A DNA stretch of 64,000 nt from Paenibacillus alvei DSM 29 (GCF_000293805.1 NZ_AMBZ01000013.1:50618-114617); one strand, 5' to 3'. Numbered from the stretch's first letter, positions 1 to 6,349 are shown. Numbers and translations: made by a program. Notes: a model not told the origin generated them from the sequence alone.

Positions 1-2
1 TG

Positions 3-671
3 ATTAAGACGTTCTCTCTTCCGGGAATTGAGGGGGCATTGACGGCGAAGGGTGGAGTTCCGCAAAAGGCGCTCGGCGCATTACGTAGCACCATCGGTGG
101 ACCATTCGTAGATATCGCTATGAATCAGAACTTCGCTGGTTCGCCGATTGTTCCGGGGCACCTTGAACGTTTATCACCAGACTTACAGTATGACGAAAAA
201 ACGAGTCAACTGGCACGGAAACTCGCTGGTATGGGTGGGGGATCCCCAAAGCAGTATGATTATATACTTCAGCAGTATCTTGGCGGTTTGGGTAAAGCTA
301 TACTTCCAGGAGCAACACCATCGGGTGACCCAGTTAAGGAACTTGGTAATCAATTTATTGCCGATCCGACATACAGCAACCAACTTGCTACACAGTTCTA
401 CGACATCAAGGATAAACTGGATCAAGCATATGCGGACAGAAATGTTCGCGGTGAGTTGCCGAAATGGTATAACGATGGGGCACGTAAACGACTTAATAAG
501 TTAAGTGAGAGTATGTCAGACACTCGTAAGCAGATGAAGACGATAGAAGCAGATAACACACTTTCACGGAAAGAGAAAGAATCTCAAATGCGTGAGCTCC
601 GCGAACAGGTAAACGAGCTGGCGCGGAAGGGGCTCGACTTAGTAAAGGAATTGAATATAAAACCTGATTAA
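3..671 (+). CDS. C-terminal part of a large phage polyvalent protein (LPD38-like), 5' end outside window
   Basis: The reading frame is open from the first bases and ends at 671, so only about the last 222 residues are visible. The stretch around 'NQNFAGSPIVP' followed by 'DEKTSQLARKL', 'SPKQYDYIL' and 'LGGLGKAILP' resembles the large polyvalent-protein-associated domain LPD38, found at the C-terminus of very long phage proteins thought to be packaged in the virion and injected with the DNA. The last 70 residues are highly charged and probably coiled coil. A TTG at 39 could serve as a start, but the frame continues upstream without interruption, so a longer protein is more likely. It sits just before the lysis genes, as late structural genes do. 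The family assignment is from memory of the motif, not from a search. Confidence 0.6.
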   Translation: MKTFSLPGIEGALTAKGGVPQKALGALRSTIGGPFVDIAMNQNFAGSPIVPGHLERLSPDLQYDEKTSQLARKLAGMGGGSPKQYDYILQQYLGGLGKAILPGATPSGDPVKELGNQFIADPTYSNQLATQFYDIKDKLDQAYADRNVRGELPKWYNDGARKRLNKLSESMSDTRKQMKTIEADNTLSRKEKESQMRELREQVNELARKGLDLVKELNIKPD

Positions 672-730
672 AACGCCATGTAAAGCATGAGCGTTATTTT
701 TATGCCCTCGGGATACCGGGGGCTATTTTA
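671..730 (+). terminator. Tandem hairpins between late structural gene and holin
   Basis: Two adjacent stem-loops lie here: AACGC-ATG/CAT-GCGTT (672-695) followed by ATTTTTAT, and GCCCTCGG/CCGGGGGC (704-723) followed by TATTTTAA. The first looks like an intrinsic terminator, the second like a weaker one. They probably separate the structural transcript from the lysis cassette or attenuate read-through. Confidence 0.55.
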
Positions 731-748
731 ATTCGAGGGGGAAATAAC

Positions 749-1220
749 GTGGAAAAATATTGGGCTTTTCTAACCGGGGCAATAATTACACCGGCCTTTA
801 ACTTTTTGTATGGAAGTGGTGAAACGAGTATGGCAATGCTGGCTGCGCTTGTCTTCTTTCTTGTTATGGATTGGGTAACTGGGATTCGTGCAGCTAAGAA
901 AGACAACACATACGCAAGCTCATACGGAATTGATGGCATTTTCCGTTCATTCTTCATTCTGCTGCTGCCTGCAGGTGGGAACTTGTTGGACAAGGCTTTC
1001 CAACTTCCAGGTGTACTTTTTTGGGGCGCTATGCATCGGCGTTCTGTACCACATTCTACAAAGCATGACGGCGAATGCCATCAGAGCCGGTTGGGGGAAC
1101 TGGTTCCCTGAAAAGATTTTAGATTGGATCTCCAACTGGGTTAAGTCCGAGTTAGAGAAGAAAACGGAGCGAGCTGCGTCGAGAATGACAGGAAAGGGCG
1201 GGGATATCGATGGAAATTAA
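749..1220 (+). pseudogene. Phage holin (holin family 4-like), frameshifted at a homopolymer
   Basis: A GTG start at 749 follows the ribosome binding site GAGGGGG. The first frame gives about 88 residues with two to three hydrophobic segments ('LAALVFFLVMDWVTGIRA' is typical of phage holins that open the membrane for endolysin). After the run TTTTTTGGGG (1017-1026) the good frame moves by one base and continues as 'GALCIGVLYHIL...' to a charged tail ending at 1220. Removing one T or G restores a single holin of about 156 residues with the junction 'GVLFGALCIG'. The amidase start at 1210 overlaps the restored end, the usual holin-endolysin coupling. The extra base is probably a sequencing error, but a real disruption would make this prophage lysis-defective. 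Confidence 0.75.
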
Positions 1221-1899
1221 GCAACGACTGTTACCGGACGGCCGTCCGAACAAGCCAGATAAGCCGATGACACCTGGGTGGCTGACTATTCACAATACGG
1301 ACAATGAATCAGCAGGTGCAACGGCAGAAGCGCATTCCCGGTTTATTTTGAATGGCAGCGGTGGAGCACAGAAGAGCTGGCACTATACCGTTGACGATAA
1401 GGAAATATATCAACATCTTCGCGATAACGAGCAGGGCTGGCATGCAGGGGATGGCAGCGGACCAGGGAATGCATCGTCTATTGGGATCGAAATATGTATG
1501 AATGCTGGATTGGACGAGCAGGCCGCTTGGCGGAATGCTGCTTGGTTGGTTGCAAAACTTGCGAAGAAATACGGCATTCCACTAATTAAGGTGGTGCCGC
1601 ATAAACATTGGACAGGGAAGAACTGCCCGAGCCGTATTCTACCCCATTGGAGCGAGTTCATGAATATGGTCGACCGTGAAATGATTAGCCTGGACAAGCC
1701 GCCGCAGCCTGCACCAAAGCCCGAGCCGACCAAAGACTCGGTAATAATCGAAGTTGACGGCAAACAAGTGAAAGATGGAATCCTAGTCAACGGCATTTCC
1801 TATGCTCCTGTTCGCGCCATTGCTGAAGCATTAGACTTAAAAGTAGGGTGGGATCAGTCAGCTAAGAAAGCAACCCTCACGAAGGGGGCGACACAGTGA
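1210..1899 (+). CDS. Phage endolysin: N-acetylmuramoyl-L-alanine amidase (Amidase_2) with copper-amine-oxidase-N-like C-terminal domain
   Basis: The 229-residue protein cuts the amide bond between N-acetylmuramic acid and the peptide stem of peptidoglycan. Residues ~20-150 form an Amidase_2/T7-lysozyme-type domain. The likely zinc ligands are His28 ('TIHNTDN'), His131 and Cys139 ('HKHWTGKNCP', with the His-x7-Cys spacing). A proline-rich linker at ~155-175 leads to a C-terminal domain (~178-226, 'YAPVRAIAEALDLKVGWD') like the copper amine oxidase N-terminal repeat often fused to Paenibacillaceae wall enzymes, probably for wall binding. The gene overlaps the holin frame by 11 bp. No signal peptide is present, so export depends on the holin. 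Confidence 0.9.
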   Translation: MEIKQRLLPDGRPNKPDKPMTPGWLTIHNTDNESAGATAEAHSRFILNGSGGAQKSWHYTVDDKEIYQHLRDNEQGWHAGDGSGPGNASSIGIEICMNAGLDEQAAWRNAAWLVAKLAKKYGIPLIKVVPHKHWTGKNCPSRILPHWSEFMNMVDREMISLDKPPQPAPKPEPTKDSVIIEVDGKQVKDGILVNGISYAPVRAIAEALDLKVGWDQSAKKATLTKGATQ

Positions 1900-2567
1900 G
1901 CAAAGCGGTGTACAGCAAATGCACGGCGTCAAATGGCGTCGTGCTCCACTCGTTGAAGTGTAGTCCCAACGATGTGCAGTTACGGCCATGCCGGACAAGT
2001 ATATGCAACCAGAAAATGACCGCCGTAAATGGCGGTTTTTTCGATTTTGCAAGCGGAGCATTGTTGTCGATAGCAGTCCAAAACGACAAGCCAGTAAAAG
2101 GGAATCGTGGGGCATACGGCTCCGGTTGGTTCAATGCAAAGTATGCCCGAGGCACATTGGTGTGGGACGCTGCTGCACGCCGTTATAGCATCCAGGTTGT
2201 TCGTTCTGCTGGCGAACTGCAGGTGTCCGATCGCAATCGGTATTGGGCACAGGGCGGGATCTCGATGTCGCTACAGGACGATAGGGGCTGGAAGCAGAGA
2301 TCTAGCGAACAGAACATGCCGAATATGAGCGGGAAAGCGTTCCGGACTGCACTCGTATATGGATCCAGCTTGAGCCTTTGGATGGTCGTCACGAATTCAC
2401 CCTGTACGGTAGATTCTTTTAGGACGGCCATCAAGCAGAAGATCGGCAGTGGCGCGCTCACAGATGGCATCTTCCTGGATGGAAGTGGGTCATCACAACT
2501 CCGCTACGACTCAGTTAGTCTCCGAGGTGATGGTCGAACGGTTCATTCCATTATCTCAATTATGTGA
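1896..2567 (+). CDS. Phosphodiester glycosidase (NAGPA) family protein of the phage
   Basis: The 223-residue protein carries the NAGPA/DUF2233 hallmarks 'VNGGFFDFASG' (about residue 44) and 'GIFLDGSGSSQL' (about residue 188). The family includes the human enzyme that uncovers mannose-6-phosphate by hydrolysing a GlcNAc phosphodiester, and bacterial members act on wall-linked sugars. The GTG start at 1896 overlaps the amidase stop (GTGA), so the two are translationally coupled. The lysis-cassette position suggests a role in wall degradation or in modifying phosphodiester-linked wall polymers; that role is inferred. No transmembrane segment or signal peptide is seen. Confidence 0.75.
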   Translation: MSKAVYSKCTASNGVVLHSLKCSPNDVQLRPCRTSICNQKMTAVNGGFFDFASGALLSIAVQNDKPVKGNRGAYGSGWFNAKYARGTLVWDAAARRYSIQVVRSAGELQVSDRNRYWAQGGISMSLQDDRGWKQRSSEQNMPNMSGKAFRTALVYGSSLSLWMVVTNSPCTVDSFRTAIKQKIGSGALTDGIFLDGSGSSQLRYDSVSLRGDGRTVHSIISIM

Positions 2568-2601
2568 TATACTGGAAATGTGTTGGGCTTGCCCACACAA
2601 A

Positions 2602-2645
2602 AACACGAGCTGTATGGGAGGGCATCCCTGCGGCTCGTGTTTGTA
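2602..2645. terminator. Bidirectional terminator between lysis cassette and minus-strand mini-operon
   Basis: The stem AACACGAGC/GCTCGTGTTT spans 2602-2642 with an inner GGGAGGG/CATCCC hairpin. A-rich and T-rich flanks lie on both sides. It ends the plus-strand lysis genes (last stop 2567) and the converging minus-strand gene (stop 2648). Confidence 0.75.
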
Positions 2646-2647
2646 TA

Positions 2648-2863
2648 TCAATCCTCTATTCTTATCAAACGTCCTTGATCCGCCATATCCTTCAATTCAC
2701 CAAGCGACCGACTCATTCGATTCGCTTGACGATTCAAGATCGTAAAATGATTAAGAATCTGCCTAGCTTCATCAAGCGGAATTTCTACAGTTTCAGACCC
2801 TTTGCTTTTGGAGACTTCAATTAATGCTTTTAATTTCTCGATAGATCCATCAGGATTAAACAT
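2648..2863 (-). CDS. Small hypothetical phage protein (71 aa)
   Basis: The start at 2863 is chosen because AGGAGGGG lies 6 bases upstream of the ATG. The product begins 'MFNPDGSIEKLKALIEV' and is soluble, acidic and helix-rich, with a central segment 'LNHFTILNRQANRMSRSLGEL'. No known domain is recognised. It is the last gene of a minus-strand series running 3367 to 2648 away from the operator region at 3384-3488, and is followed at once by the bidirectional terminator. Function unknown. Confidence 0.6.
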   Translation of the reverse strand: MFNPDGSIEKLKALIEVSKSKGSETVEIPLDEARQILNHFTILNRQANRMSRSLGELKDMADQGRLIRIED

Positions 2864-2947
2864 TATGTTCCCCTCCTTTTTATAAATTAAGATTAGTATA
2901 CAATGTTGTTCGTATATAAACCAATAGATGGGCAAAAGCCCCTCATG

Positions 2948-3043
2948 TCACTTGCTGAGAAGTACCAGGAGAATGACCACACTAAGCAGTGTATCTACGA
3001 ACTGATAAATAACTTTGATATCACTTACTTCCTTCTTGTCCAC
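2948..3043 (-). CDS. 31-aa predicted single-pass membrane peptide
   Basis: A GTG start at 3043 follows GAAGGAGG with good spacing. The peptide reads MDKKEVSDIKVIYQF... and ends in a hydrophobic stretch 'LLSVVILLVLLSK', a charged N-terminus plus one membrane helix. Peptides of this shape in phages can be antiholin-like, toxin-like or exclusion factors; the sequence alone does not say which. It is the third of four tiny minus-strand genes. Confidence 0.5.
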   Translation of the reverse strand: MDKKEVSDIKVIYQFVDTLLSVVILLVLLSK

Positions 3044-3065
3044 GGTAAAACCTCCTTCAGGATAT

Positions 3066-3152
3066 TTACCTACGGTTACGTTGGGCCCTAATCAGCCCGG
3101 CGATACTAAGAACCAATGCCCCAATGATGAGTACCCAGACGATGAAATTCAT
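3066..3152 (-). CDS. 28-aa predicted membrane peptide with basic tail
   Basis: ATG at 3152 follows AGGAGG, with a rather long spacing of about 11 bases. The peptide starts 'MNFIVWVLIIGALVLSIAGL' and ends 'RAQRNRR': one membrane helix and a positive tail. An upstream in-frame GTG at 3170 would extend it slightly. It lies in the minus-strand mini-operon between two similar tiny membrane peptides. No family recognised. Confidence 0.5.
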   Translation of the reverse strand: MNFIVWVLIIGALVLSIAGLIRAQRNRR

Positions 3153-3247
3153 AGCTTGTCCATCCTCCTGCACATATTGATCTGGGGCGAGGACGATGTT
3201 AAGATTGGGAGGAAGGAGGCCGTTCGCTACAACGACCTCCCAAGGTA

Positions 3248-3367
3248 CTAACGTTTGCGCTGGCCGCGCCGTTTAGTGCCTTTTTTCTTTTTACGGCTTT
3301 GCTTCAAAATTAGATACGCAGTAATGCTCTGGATGATTGCCGTAATAAGCTGCACCCAATCTTTCAC
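3248..3367 (-). CDS. 39-aa predicted membrane peptide with very basic tail
   Basis: A GTG start at 3367 is preceded by GTGAGGATAG. The first 22 residues ('VKDWVQLITAIIQSITAYLI') form one membrane helix; the rest is rich in lysine and arginine ('KKKKGTKRRGQRKR'). It is the first gene downstream of the minus-strand promoter at 3423-3451. A basic tail after a single helix is seen in antiholins and small phage toxins, but function is not established. Confidence 0.5.
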   Translation of the reverse strand: MKDWVQLITAIIQSITAYLILKQSRKKKKGTKRRGQRKR

Positions 3368-3383
3368 CTATCCTCACCCCTCC

Positions 3384-3488
3384 ACGATAAACATATTTCG
3401 TTAAACGTTTATCGTTAATACTAGTATATAACGAATTTCGTTAATAGTCAATGGGTTTATCTTGATTCGTTAAACTTTATTTGTTAAT
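3384..3488. promoter_or_regulatory. Divergent promoter region with repeated CGTTAA operators
   Basis: This AT-rich stretch holds at least five copies of (T)CGTTAA or its complement, the inverted repeat CGATAAAC/GTTTATCG (3384-3413) and the palindrome TAACGAATTTCGTTA (3429-3443). A minus-strand promoter is visible: TTGACT (complement of 3446-3451), a 17-base spacer, and TATACT (complement of 3423-3428). The palindrome lies exactly inside the spacer. A plus-strand promoter for the XRE gene, TTGATT-17-TAATGT, starts at about 3463. The arrangement predicts that the XRE protein represses the minus-strand mini-operon and itself. Confidence 0.7.
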
Positions 3489-3509
3489 GTTGTTATAGAG
3501 GTGGCGAAC

Positions 3510-3728
3510 ATGATAAGACTAATAATTGATAAAAAGTTAAAAGAATTAGGGTGGTCTAATTATAAACTTCATCAGCTTACAGGTATTAGACCCAATACAA
3601 TAAACGATCTTGTGGATAATAAAGCGAAAGCTTGGTCACCCGAAAACCTTACAAAGATATACAAGGCATTAAACTTGGAATCTATAGATGATTTATTGGA
3701 ATACGTTGAAGAAGAGCCAAAGGAATAG
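3510..3728 (+). CDS. XRE-family (Cro/CI-type) small transcriptional regulator
   Basis: The 72-residue protein is almost entirely one helix-turn-helix domain: 'NYKLHQLTGIRPNTINDL' is the recognition unit and 'LTKIYKALNLESIDDLLEY' the last helices, as in YozG-like XRE regulators. ATG at 3510 is preferred over the GTG at 3501 because AGAGGTGG precedes it. It is transcribed divergently from the mini-operon 3367-2648 across a region full of CGTTAA repeats, so it is the likely repressor binding them. It has no dimerisation or cleavage domain, so any response to DNA damage would be indirect. Confidence 0.8.
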   Translation: MIRLIIDKKLKELGWSNYKLHQLTGIRPNTINDLVDNKAKAWSPENLTKIYKALNLESIDDLLEYVEEEPKE

Positions 3729-3745
3729 TTCCTTGGCTCTTTATT
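3714..3745 (+). terminator. Intrinsic terminator after the XRE gene
   Basis: The stem GAGCCAAAGGAA/TTCCTTGGCTC overlaps the end of the coding region and is followed by TTTATTGTTTT. Confidence 0.8.
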
Positions 3746-3886
3746 GTTTTGATATTTACAAACGCTCCCGTTGTTCGTCAATGTAGTTGGCTATGCTTTT
3801 GCAACCGTTCTACAATAATGCATTGTTTTTTGCAACCGCGCTATCTTGTCAAAATCGATGTAAATTATTCTAAAATTATTCCTGTG

Positions 3887-3931
3887 TTGAACAAAAGATG
3901 ATTATTAATTTATAATAAGAACAAATGTTCT
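3887..3931 (+). promoter_or_regulatory. SigA-type promoter overlapped by a LexA (SOS) box
   Basis: TTGAAC (3887-3892), 18 bases, TATAAT (3911-3916). Directly after the -10 lies AGAACAAATGTTCT (3918-3931), a perfect palindrome that fits the Gram-positive LexA consensus GAACNNNNGTTC. Its position would let LexA block transcription of the gene at 3947. Confidence 0.65.
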
Positions 3932-3946
3932 GCGTGGGGTGATGTT

Positions 3947-4129
3947 ATGAAGGATTGGCGGGAAGAAATGCAATGGACTCTGCCAACTCAAAAGACAATT
4001 GAACCAGTGCAGCCCTATTTGTGCAACTGCAAAGCTGCTATGAAGGGTAAATGGGTGGATGGAGTGTACATGTGTATACGCTGCCAAAAACCAGTCTATG
4101 ACACAATGCGATCGTCATCGAAGAAGTAA
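3947..4129 (+). CDS. Small zinc-ribbon-like protein under probable LexA control
   Basis: The 60-residue product has a CxC ... CxxC arrangement ('LCNCKAAMKGKW' and 'YMCIRCQKPV') that could bind one zinc ion, with a Trp-rich N-terminus. GGGGTGATGTT precedes the ATG. It stands alone between a promoter with a LexA box and a terminator, so it is probably induced by DNA damage. Such small proteins in prophages may act as anti-repressors or replication or host takeover factors; nothing in the sequence identifies which. Confidence 0.65.
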   Translation: MKDWREEMQWTLPTQKTIEPVQPYLCNCKAAMKGKWVDGVYMCIRCQKPVYDTMRSSSKK

Positions 4130-4159
4130 AGCCCCGGATTTTAGTCCGAGGCTTTTTTT
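4130..4159 (+). terminator. Intrinsic terminator
   Basis: AGCCCCGGA, loop TTTTAG, TCCGAGGCT, then TTTTTTT. It isolates the LexA-box gene from the agr-like cassette. Confidence 0.85.
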
Positions 4160-4224
4160 CATTCAACCTAATAGTATAATGGGATAGTATGAATGTCACA
4201 TTTTAATGAACGAGGTGTAGTAAT

Positions 4225-4896
4225 TTGGACTCAACATCAACATCAATTTATATATTCCTAGGAGGGATGGACGCGTTTGCAGCTTTCGTATTAATTTTAA
4301 AGCTCTACAGGCTTCCACTAAGGGAATATATAAAAGAACTAGGCATCATGTCCGTCTTTATTGCTATAGTTTCATATTTTATGAGAATTGTTTTAGACGT
4401 GCCGGTCATGGATTTACCGCTGCAACTATTACTTTTTACGTTATTTATTCGGTACGTGATGATGGTAAAACTTTTTTATAGTGGAATAATTACAGCATTA
4501 GGTCTAGGCGGTTATCTGTTAATCCAACTTCTTATTTACATAGCATTTACTTCTATTGGTGTAAATCAACAATTTGCATTGCAAAGTACAGGGATGACCG
4601 TCAATATTTTTCAGATTACGGCAATCGTATCAGCCTACTTGATAGGATATATCTTAAAGAAATTTAATCTCGGATTTTCTTTTATAATTCGCCCTCCACA
4701 TGATTTTAGTGTGAAGGAAGACTATTCGACGTCCAGAAATAAAGCACTATTGTTCTGGTCGTTAGCCACTATGGTTGTGCTGTCGATCTCATTAACTGCA
4801 CTATTTCACATGAAGATTGAATATGTTATTCCGCTGTTATTGATCACATTCGGTGCGCTCTATATGCAGTCACGCAGAAGGGATATTGAAGATTAA
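4225..4896 (+). CDS. Seven-helix AgrC-sensor-like membrane protein lacking a kinase domain
   Basis: A TTG start at 4225 follows GAGGTG. The 223 residues form about seven membrane helices, for example 'IYIFLGGMDAFAAFVLIL', 'LPLQLLLFTLFIRYVMM' and 'LLFWSLATMVVLSISLTALF'. The protein stops nine residues after the last helix ('QSRRRDIED'). Size and layout match the N-terminal sensor half of AgrC-type receptors, but no dimerisation/phosphoacceptor His or HATPase part is present, and none is encoded downstream. Stop and start of agrB share one base (4896), indicating one transcript. It may receive the peptide signal and pass it by direct contact, perhaps to the LytTR protein at 5557, or it may modulate AgrB. 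Receptor function is inferred. Confidence 0.65.
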   Translation: MDSTSTSIYIFLGGMDAFAAFVLILKLYRLPLREYIKELGIMSVFIAIVSYFMRIVLDVPVMDLPLQLLLFTLFIRYVMMVKLFYSGIITALGLGGYLLIQLLIYIAFTSIGVNQQFALQSTGMTVNIFQITAIVSAYLIGYILKKFNLGFSFIIRPPHDFSVKEDYSTSRNKALLFWSLATMVVLSISLTALFHMKIEYVIPLLLITFGALYMQSRRRDIED

Positions 4897-5420
4897 TGAT
4901 AGAAAGATGGGCGAATTATATGGCTCTCAGGATCAAGGCAGCAGATCCAGAAGGTCAAACGAGTGTAGAAGTAATGGAATATGGATTAGGTGTATATCTG
5001 AATTTTTTCGTTACTGTAATACTTAGTTGTTTGGGTGGATGGGTAACAGGAGAAATAATTAATACGCTGATCGCTGCTGCAGCATTCGGAATTCTTAGGT
5101 ATTTTTCTGGCGGAGTACACATGAAATCACTAACGGCCTGTGCTATTGTATCAGCATTAATTTTTACATTGATACCGCACATTGAACTATCTGCGTCAAT
5201 AGTGCTAATATTAAACACTGTGGCAGTCGGTATTTTTCTGATATGTGCCCCGAATACGTACGAAGAATTAGCAAGGCCATTATTGTCAAATACGGTTTCG
5301 AAGATACTAGCCGTAATAATTGTCTTGTTTAATTTCATTATCGTATCCCCTGTACTTGCATTAGTGTTCATGGTCCAGGGAATACTTATACTACCTTGGA
5401 AAGGGGGACGCAAACTATGA
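4896..5420 (+). CDS. agrB: AgrB-like peptide-processing membrane protease
   Basis: The 174-residue protein is an accessory gene regulator B homologue, the integral-membrane cysteine endopeptidase that cleaves AgrD and forms the cyclic autoinducer. The catalytic pair is present with the expected spacing: His75 in 'RYFSGGVH' and Cys82 in 'MKSLTAC'. Five to six hydrophobic segments follow the soluble N-terminus. It overlaps agrD by 4 bp (ATGA) and abuts the sensor-like gene upstream. The cassette lies on a prophage between lysis genes and the phage end, where accessory genes are common. Confidence 0.92.
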   Translation: MIERWANYMALRIKAADPEGQTSVEVMEYGLGVYLNFFVTVILSCLGGWVTGEIINTLIAAAAFGILRYFSGGVHMKSLTACAIVSALIFTLIPHIELSASIVLILNTVAVGIFLICAPNTYEELARPLLSNTVSKILAVIIVLFNFIIVSPVLALVFMVQGILILPWKGGRKL

Positions 5421-5545
5421 AACAACAGACAGCTCGACGTATAGCCGACTTTTTACTCGCGAGTGCTAAGTTGTCCGCGCGTAATAAGAAGACATTTATC
5501 GGTGCAAAAGAATTGCCTGCCGAACTAAAAGACAGCAAGAAGTAG
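5417..5545 (+). CDS. agrD: AgrD-like autoinducer peptide precursor (42 aa, no cysteine)
   Basis: The ATG at 5417 overlaps the agrB stop. The N-terminal half ('RRIADFLLASAKL') can form the amphipathic helix that docks AgrD in the membrane. The C-terminus 'AKELPAELKDSKK' carries the charged PxEL recognition tail of AgrD proteins. Counting back from Pro34 as in staphylococcal AgrD, the ring-forming cysteine would be near residue 24, but that residue is Lys and there is no Cys anywhere. Ser20 or Thr26 are the only nearby hydroxyl residues, so a lactone, or an uncyclised peptide, is possible. The assignment rests on position next to AgrB, size and tail motif. Confidence 0.8.
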   Translation: MKQQTARRIADFLLASAKLSARNKKTFIGAKELPAELKDSKK

Positions 5546-5556
5546 GTAACGCAGGT

Positions 5557-5922
5557 ATGGAGGATAATGTAGAAATTTTGGGGATGCGCGTCATTGATGA
5601 CAAAGTTACTACTGAATATGGCTTCTTTAAACCAAAAGAAATATTCTTCATTGATGTGTTCCAACCGAAATCAAATTATTTTGTTCCCCGATTTCATACA
5701 AAAAAAGGGGAGTTTACGGTTTTTTTGACACTTGAATCATGTAAAGTGACTTTTAAACATTTAACAAAACTTGATAGCGGCAACTTAGTGGATATTGATC
5801 AAATTACATATGTGACTGAATCTCCATTTGCGATCACAGCTTACTTTCCAACAGGTACTAAAACCGCTAACGTTTCAAGGGTAAAGAGAAAATATATAGA
5901 GCACTTAATTAAGAAGACCTGA
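5557..5922 (+). CDS. Stand-alone LytTR DNA-binding regulator
   Basis: The 121-residue protein lacks a receiver domain. The C-terminal ~80 residues fit the LytTR fold: 'FKHLTKLDSGNLVDIDQITYV' matches the F-hRvHrSyiVNl-I core in spacing, and 'TKTANVSRVKRKYIEHL' the final strand-helix element. AgrA, the usual agr response regulator, has this domain behind a receiver. Here the phosphorylation module is missing, as is any kinase in the cassette. This recalls streptococcal LytTR regulatory systems, where a membrane protein holds a LytTR factor inactive. The ribosome binding site is weak. A terminator follows directly, so it is the last gene of the cassette. Confidence 0.75.
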   Translation: MEDNVEILGMRVIDDKVTTEYGFFKPKEIFFIDVFQPKSNYFVPRFHTKKGEFTVFLTLESCKVTFKHLTKLDSGNLVDIDQITYVTESPFAITAYFPTGTKTANVSRVKRKYIEHLIKKT

Positions 5923-5937
5923 GGGTCTTCTTTTTTT
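5911..5937 (+). terminator. Terminator of the agr-like cassette
   Basis: AAGAAGACC, loop TGAG, GGTCTTCTT, then a run of T; it overlaps the last codons of the LytTR gene. Confidence 0.9.
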
Positions 5938-5954
5938 GTGTAAATAAACATCAT

Positions 5955-6079
5955 ACACCGGGTGTTGAAGTAATGTAAAGATAAATTGATACTAGTATCA
6001 ATTTATGAATGAGGTTCGACTAGATTCGACAGTGAGAAAAATAACCATGTGCTATCATTTTTTTCACAAGGTGTACACC
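5955..6079. promoter_or_regulatory. Cluster of palindromes upstream of the 6,125 gene
   Basis: Three palindromes are visible: ACACCGGGTGT (5955-5965), a perfect 26-bp palindrome centred on ACTAGT (5981-6006), and GGTGTACACC (6070-6079), whose half-sites are those of the first in swapped order. A further stem, GTGAGAAAAAT/ATTTTTTTCAC, spans 6032-6067. The density suggests binding sites for one or more dimeric regulators; the neighbouring LytTR and XRE proteins are candidates. LytTR proteins usually bind direct repeats, so a LytTR target is not obvious here. Confidence 0.4.
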
Positions 6080-6124
6080 CTGTAACAAAATAAGATGATA
6101 CAGAAGATGAGGGAGGACACAGAA

Positions 6125-6349
6125 ATGTCGAAACGCTCCGAAACTAAAAACAATGAACGAACCTCAAATATTCAATACAGAGATGAAGTCAAACAACAAG
6201 AAAGAGAAAGAGAAAAGTTTTATGCGTTGTTCAATATTTTTGTCCACGAAATTAAACATGTAAATCCAGAACTTTTTCCATCATGTCTTGAAATTGAAGC
6301 AATGATGAATGAAGCATTCGAAGACATCGAAAAACATAACTGCATTTGA
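6125..6349 (+). CDS. Hypothetical 74-aa phage protein
   Basis: ATG at 6125 is preferred because GGGAGGAC precedes it. The product is very hydrophilic at first ('SKRSETKNNERTSN', 'KQQEREREK') and then helix-rich ('FYALFNIFVHEIKHVNPELF'). No domain is recognised. It is the last open frame before the presumed prophage end and follows a palindrome-rich upstream region. Function unknown. Confidence 0.45.
   Translation: MSKRSETKNNERTSNIQYRDEVKQQEREREKFYALFNIFVHEIKHVNPELFPSCLEIEAMMNEAFEDIEKHNCI

Noticed and set aside
3015..3251. Plus-strand open frame opposite the tiny membrane peptides
   Set aside because: No ribosome binding site and no recognisable protein; the minus-strand frames have good sites and sensible membrane helices.
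6013..6030. GGTTCGACTAGATTCGAC looks a little like a tRNA T-arm
   Set aside because: No acceptor stem, anticodon arm or CCA partner can be folded around it; it is only a short TTCGAC repeat.
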